In this document: piece after piece, positions 55,485-64,000 of the stretch
Position numbering within the stretch: position 1 is the stretch's first letter
Layout of the letters: the number at the start of each line of letters is the position of its first letter
Assembly (NCBI RefSeq): GCF_003148475.1
Contig: NZ_QGGG01000009.1
Coordinates: 1-64,000, forward strand
DNA length: 64,000 nucleotides
Source: Pseudaminobacter salicylatoxidans
GTDB taxonomy: Bacteria > Pseudomonadota > Alphaproteobacteria > Rhizobiales > Rhizobiaceae
Reading direction: 5' to 3'
Made by a program: the position numbers and the translations under genes
The notes under the pieces: model-generated
Databases searched by the model: none
Seen by the model: only the letters and a program-made list of their open reading frames with translations
What the model was told of the DNA's origin: nothing

Positions 55485-55898
55485 ATGTCGAAGATGATCT
55501 TCATCAATCTGCCGGTTACCAACCTGGCTGCCGCGACCCGTTTCTACGAGGCGATCGGATGCGAGAAGAACGAGCAGTTCAGCGACCATCAGTCGTCGAG
55601 CATGGTCTGGTCCGACACCATCACCTTCCATCTGTTGACACGCGACTATTTCGCAACCTTCACGCCGAAGGCGATCGCCGATGCCCATGCGACAAGCGAG
55701 GTGCTGCTTGCCATGTCCCGCGACAGTCGCGCGGAGGTCGACGCCATTGTCGGGGCGGCGGCCGCAACTGGCGGCAAGGCCGACATGCGCGAGCGCATGG
55801 ACCTGGGCTGGCTGTACAACCGCGCCTTCGAGGACCCCGATGGCCATGTGTTCGAAGCGGTCTGGGTGGATATGAGTGCCGCATCAGCCCATAAGTAG
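55485..55898 (+). CDS. VOC (glyoxalase/bleomycin-resistance fold) protein
   Basis: A 137-residue protein, MSKMIFINLPVTNLAAATRF, with YEAIGCEKNEQFSDHQSSSM and the C-terminal NRAFEDPDGHVFEAVWVDM. It has the paired beta-alpha-beta-beta-beta modules of the VOC superfamily, with the metal-site Glu/His pattern near the end. Members include dioxygenases, isomerases and drug-binding proteins. Last gene of the MarR-cupin unit, 23 bases after the hydrolase. Confidence 0.9.
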   Translation: MSKMIFINLPVTNLAAATRFYEAIGCEKNEQFSDHQSSSMVWSDTITFHLLTRDYFATFTPKAIADAHATSEVLLAMSRDSRAEVDAIVGAAAATGGKADMRERMDLGWLYNRAFEDPDGHVFEAVWVDMSAASAHK

Positions 55899-55941
55899 CC
55901 GGCAAACGGTCTCAGTCCTGATCATGACCGGCCGTGCAAGA

Positions 55942-57033
55942 CTATGACGAATACCGGTGCAGGAGCCTCAATATATCGGCCGCGCCGGTGGTTCCCGTCT
56001 TTGCATAAAGGCTCTTGGACTGCGAGCGGATGGTTTCTTTCGAAAGCGCGGCTTCCAGGGCGATCTGATCGAGCGATTTGCCTGAAAAAATTCCCGACAA
56101 AGCGCGCATTTCACCCTTCGAAAGTCTATAAACATGGGAAAACATCCGGAGATCGGGAGAAGCCGACCCCGCGCCGAAGCGTTCCAGGATAATAACGACG
56201 TTGCCCCCTTCGAAATAGAGCGGTTCGGATTCCTTATCCACGCGAACCAGGGTGACTTTGGTTTTCTGGAAGAAAAAATCCAGCGACCTGGGACCGTTAT
56301 AATGTCGTTTCAGCATCTGTTCGTACGCGGCCTCGGCTTTCTCCTTACGGAAACGGAGCCGGCCATCGATGGAAACATGGATGGGGAAAGGAGCGGCAAG
56401 CATGGTTTGCGCCGCCTTCGAGATCCCGACGACCCGCCTTTCTCCATCGGTGAAGATTGCGCCGATGCCGAGCGTGTCCAAAGCAACATTCGCCGTGCCC
56501 GGCTGTTGCCCCTTCCGGTGATAAAATGCGAAGGCGCGCTTGAGATGCGGAGCGAGGGAGTTGAGAGTTCTTATGGAACGCTGGACCGCCTGCGCGCCGT
56601 CATAGGCGACGACAAGGCTGAACGACTGACTTCCCGACCTGGCCAGCCTTACGCCGGACGTATGGGTCAATCCATGCGGCACGAGGAAATCATTGTAGAA
56701 TTCCGTCTTTACCAGTTCCTCGCGTGGCAACAGCTCCTCATCATATCCGGCAATGCCGATCGTCCAGGATGAGAGAGGCGGCTGGAGAGGATTCAGCCTG
56801 CCATAGTAGCTGTTATATTGTTCGACGACTTTTCCGTCCTGGCATCCGCCAAGCGTATAGCCTTCGCCGTTGGAATTATCATGAATAACGAGCGCCGCCT
56901 TGCCGCCTGGCAGCGTGCCCGCCAGCTGATCGAGAAAGTGTTTCCAGGTCACCTCGCCCAGCAAGGCTGCGTAGACCAGATCGTTCAGATCGTCGGTTGT
57001 TGCATTCACTTGTACGAGGTCGCTCAGAATCAC
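55942..57033 (-). CDS. LuxR-type transcriptional regulator
   Basis: A 363-residue regulator. The C-terminal LuxR helix-turn-helix (about 300-360) has RLSKGEMRALSGIFSGKSLD and ALSKETIRSQSKSLYAKTGT, ending AADILRLLHRYSS. The N-terminal 280 residues do not look like a receiver or an acyl-homoserine-lactone domain; they may be a PAS/GAF-like sensor. A perfect 20-bp palindrome lies 47 bases upstream of the start, and the giant autotransporter gene is divergent 400 bases away, so control of the autotransporter is plausible. Confidence 0.88.
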   Translation of the reverse strand: MILSDLVQVNATTDDLNDLVYAALLGEVTWKHFLDQLAGTLPGGKAALVIHDNSNGEGYTLGGCQDGKVVEQYNSYYGRLNPLQPPLSSWTIGIAGYDEELLPREELVKTEFYNDFLVPHGLTHTSGVRLARSGSQSFSLVVAYDGAQAVQRSIRTLNSLAPHLKRAFAFYHRKGQQPGTANVALDTLGIGAIFTDGERRVVGISKAAQTMLAAPFPIHVSIDGRLRFRKEKAEAAYEQMLKRHYNGPRSLDFFFQKTKVTLVRVDKESEPLYFEGGNVVIILERFGAGSASPDLRMFSHVYRLSKGEMRALSGIFSGKSLDQIALEAALSKETIRSQSKSLYAKTGTTGAADILRLLHRYSS

Positions 57034-57436
57034 GTCATTGCGTGCGGGATTGAGACCTATCCCACCTGGAAGTCCAGAGCTTCACCCCATGGGGTGAAGT
57101 CAGGCCGCTATCTTTCGTGCATAAACTGGACTTGGGGGGTTCTGTCGGGAATCCCTTGAACTTGCGCGGCGGACAGGTTCACGGAGGCAACGTTGAATAC
57201 ACGACAGATGGCACGATCTTGCGGGAGATCGGTGCGCGGAGCCATGTGGTTTATGCGCCTATTACCCTTGCCTGCGTCGGCGAGCCGTGCCGATTGCCGG
57301 CATTGTATTCGTAAAAAAGTTATTTGATTTCAATTCATTAGATATCCAGACCCCTTATCGGGGCGTTTTTTACCATGCGCGCCCTGGGCAACAGACAGGC
57401 GATTTCGCGCGCTGTATTTAAGGAGAATGCGGGGGC
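57034..57436. other. divergent promoter region of LuxR and autotransporter
   Basis: No gene is supported. It contains the 57080-57099 palindrome on the LuxR side, an AT-rich part (57305-57345) and a terminator-like CCCC-TTAT-CGGGG then GTTTTTT near 57351-57370, about 70 bases before the autotransporter start. Confidence 0.5.
57080..57099. promoter_or_regulatory. perfect 20-bp palindrome (lux-box-sized)
   Basis: CTTCACCCCATGGGGTGAAG, complementary over its full length. Size equals a lux box, and it sits 47 bases before the start of a LuxR-type gene. Confidence 0.75.
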
Positions 57437-60400
57437 ATGGAACAGGAAATCGCGAAAGCTGCCTCTCTGGCGGGGCGGGCTCGATTCGATATGTCGGCAA
57501 ATGATTCGCGCAACCGTTCCGGCCGGTCCCTGTTGCTACGCGGCGGACGCATGACCAAATGGAAGGGTGAGGTCGCCAGCTATGCGGCGAACGTCGCCGA
57601 AGTCGTCTGCTGGATTTCCAGACGATCGCTTTCCCTGTCTCTCGCGACAGGCCTGGCGGTAGGTACGGCGGCCGCCGCCGACCGGTATTGGGACGCCAAT
57701 GCCACATTGATCGGCAGCGGCGGCACAGGCACCTGGAACCTGACATCAGGTTTCTGGAGTCCGAGCGGCGACGGCGTCAGTGGTCCCTACACCGCCTGGG
57801 GTAATAACCTCGCCGACAATGCGATTTTCGGCGGCACAGCCGGCACGGTGACGCTCGGCTCGCCGATCAGCGCGAACCGCCTCACCTTTACCGTTGGCGG
57901 CTATACGCTGACCGGCGGCGTCCTGACGCTGGGCGGCACGACGCCAACGATAACCAGCACTGGAACGAGCACCATCAATTCGGTGATCGCGGGTTCCTCC
58001 GGCTTGACCAAGGCTGGCGCGGGCCAGTTGCTTTTGAACGGCGTGAACACCTTCACCGGCGATATCAGCCTGCTGGCCGGTTCGCTCGGCGTCAATGGTA
58101 ATGCGGCACTCGGCGCGGCCGCGAACCGCATCGTGACGACAAACGGCACGACACTCACCGCTTCCGGCGCGTTGGACGCCAACCGAGTTGTTGAGTTGGG
58201 TAGCGGCAACACCAGCATCGGCGGAGCCGGGGTCGGCTCTGCACGTTTCACCGGCACCGGCGGCCTGACCGCCGTCAACGGCGTCACACTCAGCAATGAC
58301 GCCAACGATTTCACCGGCCAGGCCAGTTTTTTCGTCAACGGCCATGCCTATTTTACGTCGGTCGGCGATGTTGGCGAGGCCAGTTCGCTGGGTGCGGGCG
58401 AAACGATACGCTTCACCGCGCAGAACCAGTACCAGGATTGGCTGCACTATACCGGCGGTGGTAACAGTTCCAACCGCGACTGGGAGTTTGCGACCAGCGG
58501 CGGCACATCAGGTAACGTCTTCATCAACGATGGCACCGGCACATTGACCTTGACCGGTAACATTGCCGCGATCGGCTCGGTAAGCACCGGCATGTCCTTC
58601 GTGGCCCAGAGCGCCGACATGGAACTGCTCGGCGAAATCAGCAGCCTCGGCAATCGCGGTATGGCTTTCCGTGGTGGCGGTGTCGGGCGCACCATCACGC
58701 TGGGCAATGCGAACACTTACAGCGGAACAACGAGCATCGGTTCCGGCGGCGCCGTCACCCTGCGCGCCGGATCGCTGGCCAACATCGGCACCGTCAGCTC
58801 GTTTGGCACAGGTACGGCCGGCGGCATCGCCCTCTATTCCGGCAGCGTGCTGAGCTATACGGGCGCCGCCTCGAGTAGCAACCGCAACTGGACGATTACC
58901 TCGAATGGCAGCATTCAGAACGAGGGCACCGGAGCGCTGGGCTTAAGCGGCAACGTGACCCTGGCTCCTGGCTCAGCCAACGGCTTGGGGCTGGGCGGCA
59001 GTTTCACCGGCACGAACACCTTGTCCGGTAATATTTCCGGCACTGGCAAGCTGGTCAGCAGCGGTGCCGGCACATGGGTGCTGAGCGGTGACAATTCCGC
59101 GCGCACAGGCGCCATCGAAGTGCTGGGAGGCACCTTGCGCGCCGCCAACCCCACGGCATTCGGTACGGTCACGGGCGTGACGGTCAATGCTGGCACGCTC
59201 GATCTGGGCGGCCACGATCTGCTCACACCGACCCTCTCGGGCACCGGCGGCACCATCGCGCTTGGAGCGGGCAATCTCAGCGTTAATACCACTGCCAGCA
59301 CGAGGTTTGCCGGTGCGATCACCGGCACGGGCGGCCTGACCAAAACCGGCGCGGGGGGGCTGACGCTGAGCGGGCAGAGCACCTACAGCGGTGACACGAC
59401 GCTCGGCGGCGGCACGCTTACGCTCGATTTCTCGGCGCCAGGAGCCCCGGCCAGCAACATCATCTCGGCCGGTTCGACCTTGAATATGGCCGGCGGCACG
59501 CTCGCCATTCAGGGCGGCACCGGCGCCAACGGGCAGACTTTCGACGGTCTCAACATCGGTGCCGGCAGCAACCGCATCGCCACGACCTCCGGGGCGGGCG
59601 GCAGCGTGACGGTCGATCTGGGCCTGATCAACCGTACCGGCGGCATTGTCGATTTCGCCTCGACGGGAACCGTCACCTACACCACCGACAGCGGCAGCCT
59701 CGGCGGCTGGGCGACGATCAATGGCACCGATTACGCCAAGGTGGATGGCGGCGTCATCAAGGCGTTCGATGCCAGCGACTACACCGACAAGGACGACGCG
59801 GGCACCTGGCTGACCGGTGACGTGATCAGTGACGCCGGCGGCGCGGCTAACTCGCCCTTCTTCGGCACAGTCAGCGCTGATCAGCAGCTTGGCGGCCTGA
59901 AATATACCGCTGCGGCAGCATCGACGGTGACGATCGGTGCCGCTGCTACGCTCGGCATCGACGGCACGATCATCGTCGGCGATACCGTTGGCAATAACAA
60001 CCAGTCGATTGTCGGCGGCTCGCTGACCGGCGGCTCCGGCGGCGGCACCCTGGGCGTCTATCAGAATGGCGGCGGCAGCTTCACCATCGCCTCGGCGATC
60101 GTCGACAACAGCGGTGCCACCCGCTTCACCAAGTCGGGGACCGGCGCGGTCCGGCTGAGCGGCGCCAATACCTATACCGGCGCGACGACGCTGAGCGGGG
60201 GCAGGCTGGAAATCACCAGCCTTGCAAACGCCGGTTCCGCGAGCAGCATCGGAGCGGCTTCAGCCGACGCGTCCAACCTCGTCCTCGAAAGCGGTACGCT
60301 CGCCTACGTTGGCGCTACGGACACCGCAACGAACCGCGGCTTCACGCTTGTCGATGGCGGGGCTGTGGCACCGACGATCGAAGTCAATGGCTCCCGGACG

Positions 60401-63400
60401 ATCGAATTCTCCGGACAGGTGACGAGCCTGGACAGTGCCGGCCTGATCAAGACGGGCCTGGGCACTTTGGTACTTTCCAATGCGGCCAACGACTATGTCG
60501 GCGTCACCACCGTGACTGGCGGTAGCGGGCCGAACGCCAGCACCTTGTCGGTGAATACTCTCGCTAATGGCGGTTTCGCCAGCGGCATTGGCGCGGCATC
60601 GAGCGACTCGGCCAATCTTGTGCTGAGCGCGGGCGGGCGCCTGCAATATACGGGCGGTACTGTTGTTGTCGACCGTGGCTTCACGCTGGACGGTGCTGGC
60701 GGCCGCATAGACGTTGCCGCTGCCGGCACCACGCTCACCATCAGCGGCACGGCAGTCGGCGCGGGCGGTCTCACCAAGGAAGGCGACGGCACATTGGTGT
60801 TGTCGGGCACCAACACCTATACGGGCTCCACGTTCGTCGATGGCGGCACACTGCGCGCGGGCTCGGCCAAAGCCTTCGGTCCCGGCGGCGGCTTCATGAC
60901 GGTCAATGGCAGCGGGACACTGGATCTTGGTGGGTACGACATCACTGTGGCCGGCCTGCTCGGCGACGGTACGGTCGACCTGGGCAACAAGACGCTGACG
61001 TCCCACGGCGGCTCGGCCAACAGTTTCACCGGCAAGATAACCGGCACCGGCGGTTTTACCCGTAGCGGTTCCTGGACGCAGGTGATCAGCGGCTGCCAGA
61101 ACGACTACACCGGCAAGACCACGATATCCGGGAACCTGAGTGTCGACTGCCTGGCCGATGGCGGCGACGCGAGCGGCATCGGCGCGTCGAGCGCGGCCTC
61201 GGCCAATCTCGTCCTGAACGGCGGAGATCTTGCCTATCGCGGCGGCGATGTCACCACCGATCGCGGTTTTACCCTGCAAAGCGGCTGGGGCGGCATCAAC
61301 GTCGTCGAAGCCACGACAACCCTTGAATTCAGCGGCCAGGCGGTCGGTGGCGGCAGCCTCGAAAAGAAAGGCGCGGGCACGCTGGTCCTGTCAGGCGCCA
61401 ATACCTATACCGGGGCCACATCCATCAGCGGCGGAACGTTGCGCGTGAACTCCAGCACTGCCCTGGGCAGTCCCGCTGCAATGACCCTTTCGAATGTCGC
61501 CGGTGCGCTGCTCGATCTCAACGGCTTCGACACCAGCCTTGCCTATCTGTCGGGTGGCGGTTCGGTCGGCGGTAATGTCGCGCTGGGCGGCGCGACGCTG
61601 TCTCTTTCTACAGGCGGGAGCGGAACTGGTGCCTTCAATGGGGCCATCAACGGCACCGGTTCTCTTGTCAAGAGCGGCACTTACATCCAGGAATTGAGGG
61701 GCTGCGGCAGCACCTATACCGGCAGCACCACCATCAACAGTGGCGTACTCGCGGTCTCCTGTCTGAATGATGGCGGCGTCGCCAGTTCGATCGGCCTTTC
61801 CAGCGCCGACGCCAGCAATCTCGTCATCAATGGCGGTACGCTGCGCTATATCGGCACCGGCGGCAGTACCAATCGTCAGTTCACGCTGGGCGCCAGCGGC
61901 GGCAATGCGCTCGACGCATCGGGCATGGGCGCGATCAACTTCACCAGCAACGCGCCGGTTACTTTCGCGGCGGCCAACACGGCGCAAACGCTGACGCTGA
62001 CCGGAACGAACGTCGCCGACAACAAGCTTGCGGCAAGGCTGACCAACAACGGCAGCGGTGTCACTTCACTGACCAAGACCGGAACCGGTACCTGGATCCT
62101 GAGCAACGAGACCAGCACCTATACGGGCGTCACCACCATCAGCGGCGGCGTGCTCGGCGTCGACAAGCTGGCAGATGGCGGGCAGGCCTCGAGCCTTGGT
62201 GCGTCGTCGGCCGCAGCGTCGAACCTGATAATCGGCAATGGCTCGACGCTGCGCTACACTGGCACAGGCGACACCACCAACCGGCTGTTTACGCTTTCGG
62301 CGGGCGTGACCTTCATTGAATCCTCGGGCACTGGCGCCATCGTCTTCACCGATACCGGTCCGGTGACACTTGCCGGCAACAACCAGAACCGCACCATCGC
62401 GCTCGGTGGCGGCAATACCGGCAACAACACGCTGGCCGGCTCGATCGGTGACGCCGGCACCGGCAAGACAACGCTTGCAAAGAACGACGGCGGCACCTGG
62501 GTGCTGACCGGCAGCAATACTTTCACCGGCAACACTGTCGTCAATGCCGGCAGGCTGGTGCTGGGCAATGGCGGAACCACAGGCTCGCTCAGCAGTAATG
62601 TCGTGATCGACGGCGGCTCGCTCGCCTTCAATCGCGCCGACACCTATGGGTATGGCGGCCTGATCTCACGCGCCGACGCAGGAAGCACGGGCGGTATCGA
62701 CCAGATCGGTTCAGGCACGACGATCCTCACCGGGGCCAACACCTATCTCGGCGCGACCAACGTCAACAAGGGCACCCTGCTGATCAACGGCAACCAGTCC
62801 GGCGCAACCGGCCTCACCACGGTTCGCGCGGGCGGCACGCTCGGCGGCACGGGCACCATCGGCGGCGACGTTGCCGTCCTCGGCGGCACCATCGCGCCGG
62901 GAAGCAACGGTGCGGGTACGCTGACCATCAACGGCAGCCTCACGCTCGACTCCTCGTCCACCCTTGCCATGCAATTCGGACAGGCCGGCACCGTCGGTGG
63001 CGCCCTTAACGACGCGATCAATGTCAATGGCAACGTGACGCTCGATGGTACGCTTGACGTGTCCGAGACCGCCGGCGGCAGTTTCGGTCCCGGCGTCTAT
63101 CGCATCATCAGCTATACCGGGACCCTGACCGACAACGGCCTCAATGTCGGCACGCTGCCGAGCGGCACCGGTGTCATCCAGACGGCGGTGGCGGGGCAGG
63201 TCAACCTGCTTGCGGGCGGCGACGACTTCAGCTTCTGGGACGGCGCCGCCGGCCCCAAGAACAATGGCGTCGTCAATGGCGGCAACGGCATCTGGCAAAA
63301 CGGCCTTGGCAACGACAACTGGACGGAATCGACCGGCAATGTGAACGCCGCCTATGCCGACGGCACATTCGCCATCTTTGCCGGCAGCGCCGGCACCGTC

Positions 63401-64000
63401 ACCGTCGACAACGGCCTCGGCCAGGTCACAGCCAGGGGCATGCAATTCGCCACCAACGGCTATGTCGTCGACGGCGACATGATCTCGCTTCTCGGGACGG
63501 ATGCGACCATCCGCGTCGGCGACGGCACGGCAGCGGGCGCGGGCATGACGGCGACGATCGCCTCGGTACTTGCCGGCACCTCGAAGCTGGTCAAGACCGA
63601 CGCCGGTACGCTGGTGCTGGTGGGAGCCAACAGCTATAGCGGCGGCACCGCCATCAATGGCGGCACGCTCCGCATAGCGGATGATTCCAGCCTTGGTACG
63701 GGCGACATCAGCTTCAACGGTGGCACGCTTCATACGACTGCAAATGTGGGCACCGTCAAAAAGCTGACACTGGCTGGTGCAGGAACGCTGCTCACCGATG
63801 CAGGTACAATCCTGGCACTCCTTGGGGACATCGACGGCGGCGGGGCGCTCACCAAGAGCGGTGCGGGCACTCTCTTGCTGGCGGGCCACGCCGGCCACGC
63901 CGGCGGTACGACGATCATGGACGGAACCGTGCAGGTCGGTTTTGGCAGCACCACCGGGTCCATCGCGGGCGATATCGTCAACAACGCCACGCTGATATTC
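57437..64000 (+). CDS. giant PATR-repeat autotransporter passenger (type V secretion), cut by window end
   Basis: One open frame of 2188 codons runs to the right edge; the frame was checked at several points along its length. It begins MEQEIAKAASLAGRARFDMS with an extended signal region whose hydrophobic core (LSLATGLAVGTAAAA) ends near residue 81, then RYWDANATLIGSGGTGTWN. The rest is a Gly/Thr/Asn-rich beta-helix with many passenger-associated repeats (TKxGxGTLVLSGANTYTG type, e.g. near 59,340, 60,770 and 61,370). The C-terminal barrel must lie beyond base 64000. ATG follows a G-rich site; size class resembles Brucella BmaC-type adhesins, by general likeness only. Confidence 0.9.
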   Translation, partial: MEQEIAKAASLAGRARFDMSANDSRNRSGRSLLLRGGRMTKWKGEVASYAANVAEVVCWISRRSLSLSLATGLAVGTAAAADRYWDANATLIGSGGTGTWNLTSGFWSPSGDGVSGPYTAWGNNLADNAIFGGTAGTVTLGSPISANRLTFTVGGYTLTGGVLTLGGTTPTITSTGTSTINSVIAGSSGLTKAGAGQLLLNGVNTFTGDISLLAGSLGVNGNAALGAAANRIVTTNGTTLTASGALDANRVVELGSGNTSIGGAGVGSARFTGTGGLTAVNGVTLSNDANDFTGQASFFVNGHAYFTSVGDVGEASSLGAGETIRFTAQNQYQDWLHYTGGGNSSNRDWEFATSGGTSGNVFINDGTGTLTLTGNIAAIGSVSTGMSFVAQSADMELLGEISSLGNRGMAFRGGGVGRTITLGNANTYSGTTSIGSGGAVTLRAGSLANIGTVSSFGTGTAGGIALYSGSVLSYTGAASSSNRNWTITSNGSIQNEGTGALGLSGNVTLAPGSANGLGLGGSFTGTNTLSGNISGTGKLVSSGAGTWVLSGDNSARTGAIEVLGGTLRAANPTAFGTVTGVTVNAGTLDLGGHDLLTPTLSGTGGTIALGAGNLSVNTTASTRFAGAITGTGGLTKTGAGGLTLSGQSTYSGDTTLGGGTLTLDFSAPGAPASNIISAGSTLNMAGGTLAIQGGTGANGQTFDGLNIGAGSNRIATTSGAGGSVTVDLGLINRTGGIVDFASTGTVTYTTDSGSLGGWATINGTDYAKVDGGVIKAFDASDYTDKDDAGTWLTGDVISDAGGAANSPFFGTVSADQQLGGLKYTAAAASTVTIGAAATLGIDGTIIVGDTVGNNNQSIVGGSLTGGSGGGTLGVYQNGGGSFTIASAIVDNSGATRFTKSGTGAVRLSGANTYTGATTLSGGRLEITSLANAGSASSIGAASADASNLVLESGTLAYVGATDTATNRGFTLVDGGAVAPTIEVNGSRTIEFSGQVTSLDSAGLIKTGLGTLVLSNAANDYVGVTTVTGGSGPNASTLSVNTLANGGFASGIGAASSDSANLVLSAGGRLQYTGGTVVVDRGFTLDGAGGRIDVAAAGTTLTISGTAVGAGGLTKEGDGTLVLSGTNTYTGSTFVDGGTLRAGSAKAFGPGGGFMTVNGSGTLDLGGYDITVAGLLGDGTVDLGNKTLTSHGGSANSFTGKITGTGGFTRSGSWTQVISGCQNDYTGKTTISGNLSVDCLADGGDASGIGASSAASANLVLNGGDLAYRGGDVTTDRGFTLQSGWGGINVVEATTTLEFSGQAVGGGSLEKKGAGTLVLSGANTYTGATSISGGTLRVNSSTALGSPAAMTLSNVAGALLDLNGFDTSLAYLSGGGSVGGNVALGGATLSLSTGGSGTGAFNGAINGTGSLVKSGTYIQELRGCGSTYTGSTTINSGVLAVSCLNDGGVASSIGLSSADASNLVINGGTLRYIGTGGSTNRQFTLGASGGNALDASGMGAINFTSNAPVTFAAANTAQTLTLTGTNVADNKLAARLTNNGSGVTSLTKTGTGTWILSNETSTYTGVTTISGGVLGVDKLADGGQASSLGASSAAASNLIIGNGSTLRYTGTGDTTNRLFTLSAGVTFIESSGTGAIVFTDTGPVTLAGNNQNRTIALGGGNTGNNTLAGSIGDAGTGKTTLAKNDGGTWVLTGSNTFTGNTVVNAGRLVLGNGGTTGSLSSNVVIDGGSLAFNRADTYGYGGLISRADAGSTGGIDQIGSGTTILTGANTYLGATNVNKGTLLINGNQSGATGLTTVRAGGTLGGTGTIGGDVAVLGGTIAPGSNGAGTLTINGSLTLDSSSTLAMQFGQAGTVGGALNDAINVNGNVTLDGTLDVSETAGGSFGPGVYRIISYTGTLTDNGLNVGTLPSGTGVIQTAVAGQVNLLAGGDDFSFWDGAAGPKNNGVVNGGNGIWQNGLGNDNWTESTGNVNAAYADGTFAIFAGSAGTVTVDNGLGQVTARGMQFATNGYVVDGDMISLLGTDATIRVGDGTAAGAGMTATIASVLAGTSKLVKTDAGTLVLVGANSYSGGTAINGGTLRIADDSSLGTGDISFNGGTLHTTANVGTVKKLTLAGAGTLLTDAGTILALLGDIDGGGALTKSGAGTLLLAGHAGHAGGTTIMDGTVQVGFGSTTGSIAGDIVNNATLIF
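60212..62300 (+). repeat. five diverged internal repeats in the autotransporter
   Basis: The protein motif LAxxGxASSIGAxSxxASNLV followed by a GxLxYxG...NRxFTL unit recurs five times, beginning near bases 60,218, 60,560, 61,150, 61,762 and 62,168. Spacing is irregular (roughly 340-610 bases). Copies 3 and 4 each carry a cysteine pair that the others lack. Confidence 0.75.

Noticed and set aside
58000-63900. Long minus-strand frames opposite the autotransporter (up to about 395 codons)
   Set aside because: They are antisense shadows of a GC-rich repetitive gene: Ala/Val/Pro/Gly-rich, no start sites, no domain, and the plus frame is continuous.
57437-64000. Repetitive GC-rich segments considered as a CRISPR array or tandem DNA repeat
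   Set aside because: Repeats are diverged at DNA level, irregularly spaced and coding; no constant repeat with unique spacers.

Overview
The window looks like an alphaproteobacterial chromosome or large replicon of the order Hyphomicrobiales (Rhizobiales), close to Brucellaceae/Phyllobacteriaceae. This rests on coding style (GC-rich, many 4-base ATGA overlaps) and on gene content: YtoQ, DUF1236/SH3 proteins, an ExsH-PrsDE-like locus, FadR-type GntR regulators and a PATR-repeat autotransporter. Genus cannot be fixed from the sequence. All identifications are by eye from translated sequence and motifs; no search was run.

Region 1 (1 to about 22.6 kb) is a worn mosaic. Intact genes (ytoQ, an MFS exporter, small secreted and membrane proteins, cspA, a three-gene SPFH plus DUF3617-like cluster, a periplasmic DsrE protein, a methyltransferase, brnA, a Fic protein, a SulP transporter) alternate with debris: ends of IS630, IS5, IS110 (two) and IS4 transposases, a ParB fragment, a tyrosine-integrase end, a resolvase N-terminus, a Gfo/Idh/MocA fragment, a broken brnT, an orphan autotransporter barrel and two frameshifted housekeeping-like genes. 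tRNA-Arg(TCG) and an odd CAT-anticodon tRNA lie here. The integrase remnant close to tRNA-Arg suggests an old island.

Region 2 (22.6 to 27.3 kb) is a compact secretion locus: a GH16 glycanase with RTX-like repeats, then its likely type I ABC exporter and HlyD adaptor.

Region 3 (27.5 to 46.2 kb) is a catabolic and uptake block: a fused indolepyruvate-ferredoxin oxidoreductase-type enzyme, an AcuI-like reductase, an enoyl-CoA hydratase and a feruloyl-CoA-synthetase-like ligase, each side with its own FadR-type regulator. It continues with a PotABCD-type importer, a polar amino-acid-type importer, and a convergent nucleoside hydrolase-TetR-HisC-like aminotransferase operon. Together they suggest import of a nitrogen-containing or aromatic acid, transamination to a 2-oxoacid, and oxidative or CoA-dependent breakdown; the substrate is not evident.

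Region 4 (46.3 to 57.0 kb) holds envelope and stress genes: GFA, a multicopper oxidase with a Met/His-rich insert, OmpA with a secreted partner, and several regulator/enzyme pairs (TetR, TetR-NmrA, MarR-cupin). Very clear palindromic operator candidates lie in their control regions. A LuxR-type regulator with a perfect 20-bp palindrome upstream closes it.

Region 5 (57.4 kb to the right edge) is one uninterrupted reading frame of at least 2188 codons: the passenger of a giant type V autotransporter, cut by the window end before its barrel.
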